Source: an uncultured Actinomycetes bacterium (GTDB lineage Bacteria; Actinomycetota; Acidimicrobiia; Acidimicrobiales; RAAP-2). From it: a stretch of DNA of 64,000 nucleotides. The DNA lies in assembly GCA_903830655.1 (NCBI GenBank), contig CAIKUQ010000017.1, positions 1 through 64,000 of the forward strand, in the 5' to 3' direction. The notes beneath the pieces are model-generated. The model did not search any database and had not been told where the DNA came from. It saw nothing but the letters and a program-made list of their open reading frames with translations. This document shows, in pieces, positions 25,888 through 34,435 of this stretch; the stretch's first letter is position 1; each line of letters begins with the position of its first letter. The position numbers were made by a program, and so were the translations under genes.

Positions 25888-28392
25888 TTAGAACTGGCTG
25901 CGGATAGATGAGGCGAAGGCCAAACCAACGCGCATGCGCTCAATCTGCTGCTGAATCGTTCGCTGTTCGCCACCGAGTGGGTGATCGTTGTGGAACTTCT
26001 CAACGGTGTCAGCGAACGCCTCATCGTGGAAGAAGGTTGGGACACCCATTGCCAAACGAGAGTGGGTGTTCAATGGGAACTTCTCCATAGCTTCGTCCCA
26101 GCGCTTAGCGATAAGTTCCCAAATCTTTCGTCCGGTCACCTTATTGGTCGACAAGAAGCCGAGCAAGATAGCGGAGTCCTGATTGCGGAACTTGGTGAAC
26201 GCTTTCTCGGCGGCGTCAAAGGCCGTCTTTTCGGCATTGAAAGCACCCAGGCTAATGAGGTAACGCTGCTCTTCTTGTGGATCAGTAGCGTTGTCGTAGC
26301 GCTTAAGGAACTCTTCGTAGTCACCTTCGCGGTCCTGGCTTGCGACAATGGTGAGAATGGTGCGCGCTAGATTGCCGTCCATGTCATTGGTTTCGTAGCG
26401 TCGGATAGCCTCGGCGATCACGTCGGCATCTTTCACAATGTTGCCCATGATCCCCAATACGGTGGCGCGCAGCTGAGGAGTCAGTTCGCCCTCACCGGAT
26501 TTGGCGTCCCATCCGAGTTGAGCCCACTCCGGAGCGAAAACCTCGCGAGCCTGCTCGGCCAAGACTGATTCCTTGGCCTGTCCGTAGATGACACGATTTA
26601 CGTAGTTAAACGCGCTCGCCACAGTCGCCCACGGGGTTGGGTCACTAAGACCTTGCAGGCCCTTGGCGATGGCCAAAAAGTCGCTCCAGGTGATGCGGCT
26701 GGCAAAGAGTGCCGCCCAGGAGTCAGCCAACAAAGTGGCGCGCTCGAGCTCGTCAAGATCCTTGATGCGAGGTGAGAGTGCTGCGAGTTCGGCTTGACCG
26801 TAGCGCGAACGGAAAACACCCGAACCGCCAGCGTTCACCACGAGTGGTAACTCACCGGCAACCGCGATGGGCTCTTCGCCCAAAAGGTGACGACTGATCT
26901 CGCCACCGTTGAGCGAGCGGGTGAGAACGGGCACAAGCCAGTTCTTGCCGATCGAACTCTCGCCACGCTTGGCACCGTAGGCGAAGGGCTCTTGAGTGAG
27001 TTTTCCATCGGCGAGGGTGATGAGCGGGTGGCCACCTTGAAGGATGAAGGTGTTCATGACGTTGCGCACAGGCTGGCCCGAGTGCTCTTCGAGAGCGTCC
27101 CAGAGGTCTGTGGTTACCGTATTGGCGTAACTGTGCTTTTTCAAGTACAGACGAATACCGTCGCGGAAGGTTTCTTCGCCCAAGTATTGCTCGAGCATCC
27201 GTAGGACCGACCCACCCTTTTCGTAGGTGAGGAGGTCGAACATGCCGCGAGTGTCGTCAGGGGAGATGACCTCGTACTCGATAGGTCGAGTGGTGTGAAG
27301 TCCGTCAATCTGCATAGCGGCGTCACGGTCGACACCAAAGCCAACCCACATCTTCCATTCGGGCTTGTAGGCGTGAGTGCAAAGAATCTGCATGAACGTA
27401 GCGAACGCTTCGTTTAACCAAATGCCTTCCCACCATTCCATGGTGACCAAGTCACCAAACCACATGTGAGCGATTTCGTGAGCTACGACCTCAGCCACAC
27501 GCTTCTTCTCGGCAATTGAGCCCTTCTTGGGGTCTACGAGGAGCGCTGTCTCACGGTAGGTGATGCAACCCAAGTTCTCCATTGCGCCAAAGGCGAAGTC
27601 AGGAATGGCGAGCATGTCGAGCTTCTCGCCGGGGTAGGGGATGTCGAAATACTTCGCGAAGAAACGAAGGGCGTGAGCACCAGAATCCATCGCGAGGTCG
27701 CTCAGGCCCGCCTTACCCTTGGGGTAAACGATCTTGAGCGGAATACCGTCAACATCAACGGCGGGAGTCTCTTCGAACGGGCCAACGATGAAGGCCACGA
27801 GGTAGGTAGACATTTTCATTGTTGGCTTGTAGGCAATGGACTTGAGTCCATTGCCTAGATCGGTCTCAGTGGCCACGGGCGAGTTCGAATAGGCCGCTAG
27901 GTGAGAGGGAACGGTGAGGTGTACCTCGTAGGTTGCCTTGAAGGATGGCTCGTCCCAGCAGGGAAAGGCGCGACGCGCGTCGGAGTGCTCGAACTGGGTG
28001 GTAGCGATGGTGTGGCTGGTGCCGCTGTCATCTTTGTAGGTCGAACGGTAAAAACCGTGCAACTGGTCATTCAAAATACCGTCGAAGGCAATTTCGAGTA
28101 CTCCGTTACCAACTGAGAGTTCGGAATCGAAGTGCAGGGTGGCAGTTTCGTACTTTTCGTCATAAGTAATTGAGCTCGCCGTCTGACTAGCGCCCGACTG
28201 GGTAACGGTTGTCGTGCCCAGGGCCAATTCAATGGCGTGCAGGGTGATGACCTTGGTTGGGGTTGCGACATCAACCTCTATCTCGACTCGACCGGCGAAA
28301 CTGAAGGCTTCGAGGTCTGGGGTCAGGTAAATACGGTAGGCCGAAGGGACAACCTGGCGGCCGAGGCGGTATGGATTATTAGTTGAACTCAT
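25888..28392 (-). CDS. pepN: Aminopeptidase N, M1 family
   Basis: A zinc metallopeptidase of about 834 residues that removes N-terminal amino acids from peptides. The exopeptidase motif GAMEN (near residue 267) and the zinc motif HEIAHMWFGD with downstream Glu in WLNEAFATFM (from about residue 300) are intact. A long C-terminal ERAP1-like helical domain follows. I chose ATG 28392: TAGAGT lies eight bases upstream, with no Shine-Dalgarno; a TTG seven codons earlier is less likely. Confidence 0.95.
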   Translation of the reverse strand: MSSTNNPYRLGRQVVPSAYRIYLTPDLEAFSFAGRVEIEVDVATPTKVITLHAIELALGTTTVTQSGASQTASSITYDEKYETATLHFDSELSVGNGVLEIAFDGILNDQLHGFYRSTYKDDSGTSHTIATTQFEHSDARRAFPCWDEPSFKATYEVHLTVPSHLAAYSNSPVATETDLGNGLKSIAYKPTMKMSTYLVAFIVGPFEETPAVDVDGIPLKIVYPKGKAGLSDLAMDSGAHALRFFAKYFDIPYPGEKLDMLAIPDFAFGAMENLGCITYRETALLVDPKKGSIAEKKRVAEVVAHEIAHMWFGDLVTMEWWEGIWLNEAFATFMQILCTHAYKPEWKMWVGFGVDRDAAMQIDGLHTTRPIEYEVISPDDTRGMFDLLTYEKGGSVLRMLEQYLGEETFRDGIRLYLKKHSYANTVTTDLWDALEEHSGQPVRNVMNTFILQGGHPLITLADGKLTQEPFAYGAKRGESSIGKNWLVPVLTRSLNGGEISRHLLGEEPIAVAGELPLVVNAGGSGVFRSRYGQAELAALSPRIKDLDELERATLLADSWAALFASRITWSDFLAIAKGLQGLSDPTPWATVASAFNYVNRVIYGQAKESVLAEQAREVFAPEWAQLGWDAKSGEGELTPQLRATVLGIMGNIVKDADVIAEAIRRYETNDMDGNLARTILTIVASQDREGDYEEFLKRYDNATDPQEEQRYLISLGAFNAEKTAFDAAEKAFTKFRNQDSAILLGFLSTNKVTGRKIWELIAKRWDEAMEKFPLNTHSRLAMGVPTFFHDEAFADTVEKFHNDHPLGGEQRTIQQQIERMRVGLAFASSIRSQF

Positions 28393-28400
28393 AACCGGCA

Positions 28401-28406
28401 ACTCTA
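28401..28406 (-). promoter_or_regulatory. -10 element, leaderless pepN
   Basis: TAGAGT on the minus strand, eight bases before ATG 28392. It faces the divergent -10 at 28420. Confidence 0.5.
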
Positions 28407-28419
28407 GGGGCAAATCTTC

Positions 28420-28425
28420 TATCCT
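28420..28425 (+). promoter_or_regulatory. -10 element, leaderless kinase gene
   Basis: TATCCT ends six bases before the GTG at 28432. Confidence 0.5.
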
Positions 28426-28431
28426 CGCTAG

Positions 28432-29469
28432 GTGACTTCTTCGCCAACCCCCGTGTCCCTCCGCTCCAAACCAGGGCCCGGTCGACTGGCCGTTACTGGC
28501 ATAGGAAATGCCCTTTTGGACATCATGGCTAAGGACCCCGAGGAGAGTTTCGCCAAGGTGGGTCTAACCAAGGCCGCGATGAATCTCATAACTCACGACC
28601 AGCTCGATGAGGTCTACCGAGCGATGGGTCCCACCATCGAAATGGGTGGCGGATCGGTCGCCAACACAATTGCGGGGGTTGCCGCTTTGGGTGGCACCAG
28701 CGGATTCATTGGCAAGGTGGCGGAAGATGAATTTGGCGAGCGGTTTATCCGCGATATGAAGTCACTGGGTATTGAGCTCGACATGGCAATTGCACGTGAA
28801 GGTGATGGGGTGACCGGACGTTGTCACGTATTTGTCACAGACGACGCGCAACGCACTATGGCGACATATCTTGGGGCGGCCAATCAGTTGCGCATTGACG
28901 ACATAAAAAAGGATTTGATTGCGCGCTCGGAAATCACCTACGTCGAAGGCTACCTCTACGACCTACCACCTTCGAAAGAGGCGATTCACAAAGTAACCAA
29001 CTTTGCTCACGAGCACGACTCGATGGTGGCGCTGTCACTCTCCGACAGTTTCTGCGTTGATCGACACCGCAGAGATTTCTTGGAGCTTGTCACCAATGAC
29101 ATAGATGTCTTGTTAGCCAACGAGGCAGAAATCCTTGCTCTCTTCCAGGTCACTGACCTAGAGCGGGCCTTTGATGCATTAGACGAACTGGGACTTCTCG
29201 CTGTCATCACTCGCGGACCGAGTGGAGCGGACGTGGTGACCTATTCCGGTGTCGTAACAGTTCCGGCCATGGAAGTCCCCGTGGTCGTAGATCAAAACGG
29301 TGCGGGCGATCTTTTCGCCTCGGGATTTTTATTCGGCTTAGCCCTCGGTGCCGACCCCGTTGAAGCAGCGAATCTCGGCTCGCTCTGTGCGGGTGAGATC
29401 ATTTCGCACCTGGGTGCTCGACCAGAGTCCGATCTCGAAGAACTAGCGACTAACGCCGGGTTCTTATAA
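28432..29469 (+). CDS. PfkB-family kinase, adenosine kinase-like
   Basis: The 345 residues follow the adenosine kinase pattern of PfkB proteins: VTGIGNALLDIMA, MGGGSVANTIAGVAALGG and the C-terminal DQNGAGDLFASG with the catalytic Asp. Similar bacterial proteins are annotated adenosine kinase; ribokinase-type substrates cannot be excluded. The gene is divergent from pepN, starts with a leaderless GTG, and overlaps ctaG by six bases at its 3' end. Confidence 0.85.
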   Translation: MTSSPTPVSLRSKPGPGRLAVTGIGNALLDIMAKDPEESFAKVGLTKAAMNLITHDQLDEVYRAMGPTIEMGGGSVANTIAGVAALGGTSGFIGKVAEDEFGERFIRDMKSLGIELDMAIAREGDGVTGRCHVFVTDDAQRTMATYLGAANQLRIDDIKKDLIARSEITYVEGYLYDLPPSKEAIHKVTNFAHEHDSMVALSLSDSFCVDRHRRDFLELVTNDIDVLLANEAEILALFQVTDLERAFDALDELGLLAVITRGPSGADVVTYSGVVTVPAMEVPVVVDQNGAGDLFASGFLFGLALGADPVEAANLGSLCAGEIISHLGARPESDLEELATNAGFL

Positions 29470-30300
29470 ACCCATCGCGTCGAGCTCGGCATCAATGACG
29501 CGCGTACGCTTCGTTTCCCACCGAACCCAGTGAACGGTGATGGGAATGCAAGCCAGCAGCATCAGCGCATCTCCACCAATCCACATGATCGCTCCGCCTA
29601 AGTGGAAATTCCCTAGTACCCATTGCGTACTCGCGCCCATGGGCGCCATGGTGAGTAACCCTGGGTAGGGAACGTGAGTATTCATCATGAGCGCTAAGCC
29701 CGTGACGGTATCTACGGGAACGGCCGCCATGACAAACACCAACCGCAGTCCCGGATGGATTTGCTTCCCTCGCTCAATACCAAAGGCGATGCGAAAGAAC
29801 AGATAGCCCACTACTAAGAACCCAACCTGTTCGAGGTGGTGGAACCATTCGTGGTTGAGCATCAAATTGAATACACCGGTCAGGTGAGAGAGGGGAATAA
29901 AAACAAAGTAGGCCCCAAAGGCCACGAGGGGGTGACAAAGCGAGGTGACGACTCGCCCATCGAGCATCTTTCGAATTCGAGGTGATCCAGCTTCGTAGAG
30001 GAGATCGAGTGGTCCCGAGAGAGCAAAGAGGGGAGCGGCCACCATTATCAATAAAAGGTGCTGGATCATGTGAACCGAAAAGTAGGTCATGTCGTAGACA
30101 CCAAGAACTGATTGCGTGGCCAGAAAAGTAATCACTATCGCCGAAAAGAAACTCGCGGTGCGCCAATGAGAAAATAAGGGCACCTTCATAATGCCCCAGA
30201 GATAAATAAAAGTCGCACCCAGTAGAAGTGCGATGCCACCAAGACCAAGGTGCCACTGATCCAGGTGATGCCATGAGAACGGCGCGTGCAGAGAAATCAC
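29464..30300 (-). CDS. ctaG: Cytochrome c oxidase assembly factor CtaG (caa3 type)
   Basis: The 278-residue protein has about seven membrane helices with histidines at expected places: YFSVHMIQHLLLIM, LNHEWFHHLEQV and GNFHLGGAIMW. CtaG-type proteins support copper insertion or assembly of heme-copper oxidases. The start is a leaderless GTG. It is divergent from two small membrane-protein genes that are common companions in actinobacteria. No oxidase subunit is in the window. Confidence 0.9.
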   Translation of the reverse strand: MISLHAPFSWHHLDQWHLGLGGIALLLGATFIYLWGIMKVPLFSHWRTASFFSAIVITFLATQSVLGVYDMTYFSVHMIQHLLLIMVAAPLFALSGPLDLLYEAGSPRIRKMLDGRVVTSLCHPLVAFGAYFVFIPLSHLTGVFNLMLNHEWFHHLEQVGFLVVGYLFFRIAFGIERGKQIHPGLRLVFVMAAVPVDTVTGLALMMNTHVPYPGLLTMAPMGASTQWVLGNFHLGGAIMWIGGDALMLLACIPITVHWVRWETKRTRVIDAELDAMGL

Positions 30301-30306
30301 GTGGCC

Positions 30307-30312
30307 ACGTTA
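30307..30312 (-). promoter_or_regulatory. -10 element, leaderless ctaG
   Basis: TAACGT on the minus strand, six bases before GTG 30300. Confidence 0.5.
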
Positions 30313-30341
30313 CCCCTGCCGGCGTACGAGTCGCTCGGCAC

Positions 30342-30347
30342 TAGCAT
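30342..30347 (+). promoter_or_regulatory. -10 element, leaderless gene at 30354
   Basis: TAGCAT ends six bases before GTG 30354. Confidence 0.5.
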
Positions 30348-30353
30348 TGAACC

Positions 30354-30722
30354 GTGAAATCGAAGTACCTCTCTCGTCGGGCGCTCATGCTCAGCTTCGC
30401 GCTGCTGGCCTGGTTATCGATGTGTGCGAGTGCCGCCTACTGGCAGGTGGGTCGCGCCGCTCAGGGCAACTCCCTGAGCTTTTTGTACGCCATTGAATGG
30501 CCCCTCTTTGGTATTTTGGGGGTGTTGGGTTGGATTGCACTCGTAAATGTCGATACCGTCTCCGAACACCAGGCCAAGGCTCGTCGTGAATACGAAGAGA
30601 AGATGCGGGCACAAGCCCAGGCCGCGCGGGTGAGCGAGGCAGAAGATCCCGAGATGGCTGCTTACAACGACCATCTCGCCGAATTAGCGCAACAACCGAA
30701 GAAGAAATTATGGGGCCACTAA
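30354..30722 (+). CDS. Small two-helix membrane protein of unknown function
   Basis: The 122 residues hold two membrane helices (about 11-32 and 45-63), then a charged, probably coiled tail rich in Glu, Ala and Arg that ends in QQPKKKLWGH. Similar proteins occur before DUF3817 genes in actinobacteria. The next gene starts within the stop codon (TAATG). The likely topology places the tail in the cytoplasm. No enzymatic motif is seen. Confidence 0.75.
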   Translation: MKSKYLSRRALMLSFALLAWLSMCASAAYWQVGRAAQGNSLSFLYAIEWPLFGILGVLGWIALVNVDTVSEHQAKARREYEEKMRAQAQAARVSEAEDPEMAAYNDHLAELAQQPKKKLWGH

Positions 30723-31039
30723 TGGATGCCAGTTACCGTCGATACCGAGTGATGTCCTACGTGACCGGAACCACACTCTTGATGCTGTGCGGAACCCTTG
30801 TTCTGCACAAGATAAGTGCTTCGGCCTGGGAGTCAATTTCATGGTTTGTCAAAACCATTGGTATTGGACACGGCGTTGTCCTCTATCCGCTCTATATGAT
30901 TGCCAGCTTCCAGATGGTGCTCAAACACAAATTGAGCATGCTGCTGCTCGTGGGGATGCTGCTGGCTGGGTTCGTGCCCGGTTTAGCCTTTTATCTAGAG
31001 CACCGAATGCGGATTCGCCTCTATAACCAACGAGGTTAA
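30722..31039 (+). CDS. DUF3817 family membrane protein
   Basis: About 105 residues with three membrane helices. The motif GIGHGVVLYPLYMIASF in the middle identifies DUF3817. Function is unknown; the family is almost restricted to actinobacteria. I chose ATG 30722 because it overlaps the previous stop as TAATG; an ATG four codons upstream is in frame. Confidence 0.85.
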   Translation: MDASYRRYRVMSYVTGTTLLMLCGTLVLHKISASAWESISWFVKTIGIGHGVVLYPLYMIASFQMVLKHKLSMLLLVGMLLAGFVPGLAFYLEHRMRIRLYNQRG

Positions 31040-31051
31040 AAAAGCGTTGAG

Positions 31052-31135
31052 TTAGCCGCGACCGCAGTTCGGCTTCTTGCCGTGGTTCGCCTTTTTCTTG
31101 GCGCGAAGTTTACGCTTAACAGTTCGCTTTGACAT
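31052..31135 (-). CDS. 50S ribosomal protein bL37
   Basis: A 27-residue, very basic peptide: MSKRTVKRKLRAKKK, then ANHGKKPNCGRG. It matches the tiny bL37 protein seen in mycobacterial ribosome structures, especially the KANHGK(K/R)PN core. It stands alone between DUF3817 and rsmI, on the opposite strand. TAACAT lies eight bases before the ATG and no Shine-Dalgarno is present. It is below usual gene-calling length, so easily missed. Confidence 0.88.
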   Translation of the reverse strand: MSKRTVKRKLRAKKKANHGKKPNCGRG

Positions 31136-31143
31136 AGGTGTCA

Positions 31144-31149
31144 ATGTTA
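31144..31149 (-). promoter_or_regulatory. -10 element, leaderless bL37 gene
   Basis: TAACAT on the minus strand, eight bases before ATG 31135. Confidence 0.45.
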
Positions 31150-31186
31150 GTAGGTCGCCGGTAGGGCTCGCCAAACGAGGTGGAAG

Positions 31187-32038
31187 ATGACAGATTTAAC
31201 AGCTGGGCAACTCGTCATAGTGGCTACCCCCTTGGGAAACCTAGGGGATTTGTCCCCGCGGGCCCTCGACTTTCTCGCTACCGCCGATGCGGTCTTCTGT
31301 GAGGACACTCGCCATTCACGCACGCTCTTCAGCGCTAACAACATCTCTCCAGTATCGCGACTCTTCTCCCTCCACGAGCACAACGAGGTCGAACAAAGTG
31401 ATGAAGTAATTGCTCGAATCTCACGGGGCGAGACGGTCGTCCTTATTAGTGACGCCGGCACTCCGGGCATCTCAGATCCGGGTACACGCGTGGTCGCCGC
31501 AGTGGCTCAAGCTGGGCTAACCGTGACCACCGCGCCGGGACCCTCAGCAGTTATCGCTGCTCTTTCGGTAGCGGGAATAAATACCGAGCGGTTCATCATG
31601 GAGGGATTCTTGCCTCGCAAGGCTGGAGAGCGCGCGAGCTGGTTTGCGTCGTGGGCGAACGAGCGCCGGACCATCGTCTTTTACGAATCGCCCCAACGAC
31701 TGCAGAACTCGATGTCCGAACTAGCCGAGCATTTCCCGCACCGGCAAGTGTGCGTCGCGAGAGAACTCACCAAGTTGCACGAGGAGATCATCCGTGGATC
31801 GGTCCTCGAGGTGGCCACACAGTTAGCCCAACGAGAAATTCTAGGAGAGATTGTGGTCGTAATAGCCGGAAGCGATGAAGCCCCACCGGTCGACGAAGAG
31901 ACGGTTCGGGTGTGTTTGCGCGAGCGACTCGCCGCGGGAGATTCCACCAAAGACGCGGCCACCTACGCCTCGGAACTTTATGGCGTCTCGAACCGCGTCG
32001 CCTACGAATGGGCGTTAGTAATCCGCAAGACGCTCTAG
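31187..32038 (+). CDS. rsmI: 16S rRNA (cytidine-1402-2'-O)-methyltransferase
   Basis: RsmI methylates the ribose of C1402 in the decoding centre. The tetrapyrrole-methylase fold is evident: VIVATPLGNLGDLSPRAL at the N-terminus, FCEDTRHS, then LISDAGTPGISDPG and TAPGPSAVIAALSVAG. The 283-residue length is normal. GAGGTGGA precedes the ATG. metG follows nine bases later. Confidence 0.95.
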   Translation: MTDLTAGQLVIVATPLGNLGDLSPRALDFLATADAVFCEDTRHSRTLFSANNISPVSRLFSLHEHNEVEQSDEVIARISRGETVVLISDAGTPGISDPGTRVVAAVAQAGLTVTTAPGPSAVIAALSVAGINTERFIMEGFLPRKAGERASWFASWANERRTIVFYESPQRLQNSMSELAEHFPHRQVCVARELTKLHEEIIRGSVLEVATQLAQREILGEIVVVIAGSDEAPPVDEETVRVCLRERLAAGDSTKDAATYASELYGVSNRVAYEWALVIRKTL

Positions 32039-32041
32039 CCT
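32036..32041 (+). promoter_or_regulatory. Possible -10 element before metG
   Basis: TAGCCT overlaps the rsmI stop and ends six bases before the metG ATG, which lacks a Shine-Dalgarno sequence. metG may thus have its own leaderless promoter. Confidence 0.4.
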
Positions 32042-32047
32042 TAGTAG

Positions 32048-33574
32048 ATGGCTCGCTTTTATATAACGACCCCAATTTTTTATGTGAATGATGCACCGCA
32101 CGTCGGGCACGCCTATTGCGCGGTCAATGCGGACGCCATGGCTCGCTGGCACCGACTTAATGGCGATGAAACAAAATTTCTAACTGGCACTGACGAGCAT
32201 GGACAAAAAGTTGCCGAGGCGGCTGAAAAGAATAGCCTCGAGCCCCTCGCGTGGGCCGATCAAACCTCCAAGCGTTTCCGCGACGCTTGGGATACGCTCA
32301 ATATTTCATACGACGATTTCATTCGCACCACCGAACCCCGGCACTACGAAACGGTTCAGAAGTTTCTCACTAAGGTGTACGAGAATGGGTACATCTACAA
32401 GGATGTTTACCGTGGCCTGTACTGCGTGAGTTGTGAGGACTACTACACCGAAGAGAGCGCCGACGCAGGCAAATGCCCCATTCACGCCAAGGTCCTCACC
32501 GAAATGGAAGAGGAAAACTGGTTCTTCAAACTCAGTGCCTTTGAGGACAAGTTGCTTGAGTATTACGACGCCCACCCCGACTTTGTTACCCCGCACACCA
32601 AACGCAATGAGGCCTACTCATTTATTAAAGGTGGCCTAAAGGACATTTCGATCACGCGAACCTCCATCAAGTGGGGGATTCCCGTTCCTTGGGACGACAA
32701 GCACGTCTTTTATGTTTGGTACGACGCGCTCATTAACTACCTCACGGCGATTGGATATGGCCGAGCTGATGATGAGGTTGAAAAGTGGTGGCCACATTCA
32801 CACCACCTAATCGGAAAAGAGATCATTCGCTTCCACGGAGTCTGGTGGCCGGCGATGTGCATGGCCGCAGGACTCGAACCGGTAAGTCACGTCCAGGTGC
32901 ACGGATGGCTGCTCGTGGGTGGGCAAAAACTCTCCAAGACCATGGCCGCCGAAGGCAGCGTGCGTTTATCGGACATCGCTCCGGTGCAGCTCACGACTGA
33001 ATTTGGCGTTGACCCAATTCGCTATTACCTGTTGCGCGAGACCTCCTTGGGAAATGATGGGGATTTCTCCCTCGAGGGGATCACGGCGCGCTACAACACC
33101 GACCTCGCAAACAACTTGGGTAACCTCGTCGCGCGCGTGGCTGCGGTGGTGGGTTCGAAATGCGAAGGGGTAGCCCCGAACCCCTATCTGAACTCCACGC
33201 TGCGTCAGAGCGCCGAAACAGCTATTCGTGAGGCGAGTGAAGGGTGGAATCGCTTCTCACCGCAAGCGGGTCTAGAAGCCACGTGGGGCTTGATTGGCGA
33301 CACCAACGCCTACCTAGAGACTCACGCCCCATGGAAGATGGAACCGGGCGAAGAAGTCGAGGTAGTCCTCGGTGACGCCCTTGAAGCCATCCGGATTGTC
33401 GCAGTTCTCATCTCGCCCGCGATGCCGTCGGTTGCCCAGGAGATTTGGCAGCGTATTGGGCTCGAGGGCCAGGTCGCTGGAGAACTCTTTGCGGCGCGTG
33501 CGAGCTGGGGTCAATTCCAAGGTGGTCACCAGATTGAAAAGGGCACACCACTCTTTCCACGAATCGCGGAGTAA
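32048..33574 (+). CDS. metG: Methionyl-tRNA synthetase
   Basis: A class I synthetase charging tRNA-Met. The HIGH-type motif is HVGHAY in NDAPHVGHAYCAV, the KMSKS loop is GGQKLSKTMA. Cys residues in CVSCEDYYTEE and KCPIH lie in the connective domain. At 508 residues it is the short form without a C-terminal tRNA-binding extension. The order metG-tatD-X-rsmA-ispE is the standard actinobacterial one. Confidence 0.96.
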   Translation: MARFYITTPIFYVNDAPHVGHAYCAVNADAMARWHRLNGDETKFLTGTDEHGQKVAEAAEKNSLEPLAWADQTSKRFRDAWDTLNISYDDFIRTTEPRHYETVQKFLTKVYENGYIYKDVYRGLYCVSCEDYYTEESADAGKCPIHAKVLTEMEEENWFFKLSAFEDKLLEYYDAHPDFVTPHTKRNEAYSFIKGGLKDISITRTSIKWGIPVPWDDKHVFYVWYDALINYLTAIGYGRADDEVEKWWPHSHHLIGKEIIRFHGVWWPAMCMAAGLEPVSHVQVHGWLLVGGQKLSKTMAAEGSVRLSDIAPVQLTTEFGVDPIRYYLLRETSLGNDGDFSLEGITARYNTDLANNLGNLVARVAAVVGSKCEGVAPNPYLNSTLRQSAETAIREASEGWNRFSPQAGLEATWGLIGDTNAYLETHAPWKMEPGEEVEVVLGDALEAIRIVAVLISPAMPSVAQEIWQRIGLEGQVAGELFAARASWGQFQGGHQIEKGTPLFPRIAE

Positions 33575-33576
33575 CG

Positions 33577-34374
33577 ATGAGCGCCTGGACCGACGCCCAC
33601 GCCCATTTACAAGACAATTTTCTCGAGAACCCCGAACGCGGCACTCGAGATTTGCAGTCGAACCTTGACGCCGCGCTGGCCGCCAACGTACGGCGTGTGG
33701 TCGTGATTGGAACCGAACTCGCCTCGAGCGTGGGTGCACTACAGGTCGCGGAGTTTGAACACGAGGTTGAGCTGTACGCAACTGTTGGCCTTCACCCGCA
33801 CGATTCACTGAGCGATGTGAATGAACTCGTTACATTGGCACGCCGGGGGCACCCCAAGTTGGTCGGCATTGGCGAATGTGGACTGGACTATTACTACGAA
33901 CATTCTCCACGGGAGGCGCAGATGAAGTCTTTCGCCACCCAGATTGCATTGGCCAAAGAGCTTGACTTGGCGCTGGTGATTCACGCCCGTGACGCCTTCG
34001 CTGACCTCTTTGACATCTTGAATAGCGAAGGCGTCCCCGAAAGAACGGTGATCCATTGTTTTACCGGTACGGCTGAAGACGCCAAGGGTTGTCTAGATCT
34101 TGGATGTGATATTTCACTTTCGGGAATCGTCACTTTTAAGAACGCTGAAGAATTACGCGCCGCGGCCAAAATGGTCCCACTCGACCGTCTGCACGTTGAA
34201 ACTGATTCGCCCTTCCTCGCCCCACTGCCACATCGGGGAAAACCCAATGAACCGGCCTACGTCTCGCTGGTGGGCGAATTTGTTGCTGATTTACGCGGTG
34301 AAGACCGTGAAACCCTACAAAATGTGACCTCCGCCAATACCGCAAGGCTTTTCAACATTCCCATTTTGGATTAA
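33577..34374 (+). CDS. tatD: TatD-family metal-dependent hydrolase (DNase)
   Basis: The 265-residue TIM-barrel protein has the first metal motif DAHAHL near residue 6, GECGLDYYYEHS with the bridging Glu near 103, VIHARDA, IHCFTG and the late ETDSPFLAP. TatD proteins are magnesium-dependent 3'-5' exonucleases with proposed roles in DNA repair. It lies two bases after metG. Confidence 0.94.
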   Translation: MSAWTDAHAHLQDNFLENPERGTRDLQSNLDAALAANVRRVVVIGTELASSVGALQVAEFEHEVELYATVGLHPHDSLSDVNELVTLARRGHPKLVGIGECGLDYYYEHSPREAQMKSFATQIALAKELDLALVIHARDAFADLFDILNSEGVPERTVIHCFTGTAEDAKGCLDLGCDISLSGIVTFKNAEELRAAAKMVPLDRLHVETDSPFLAPLPHRGKPNEPAYVSLVGEFVADLRGEDRETLQNVTSANTARLFNIPILD

Positions 34375-34393
34375 TGCCCTTAGAATGGTTAGG

Positions 34394-34406
34394 TCGCAAA
34401 GCGACT
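34394..34406 (+). other. Small hairpin in the leader of the PASTA gene
   Basis: GTCGC-AAA-GCGAC is a perfect 5-bp hairpin just after TAGAAT (34382-34387), a possible -10 element. Together they suggest a separate transcript start before the ATG at 34436. Confidence 0.3.
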
Positions 34407-34435
34407 CGCCGCACGCGTTGGGCACAATCGGAGGA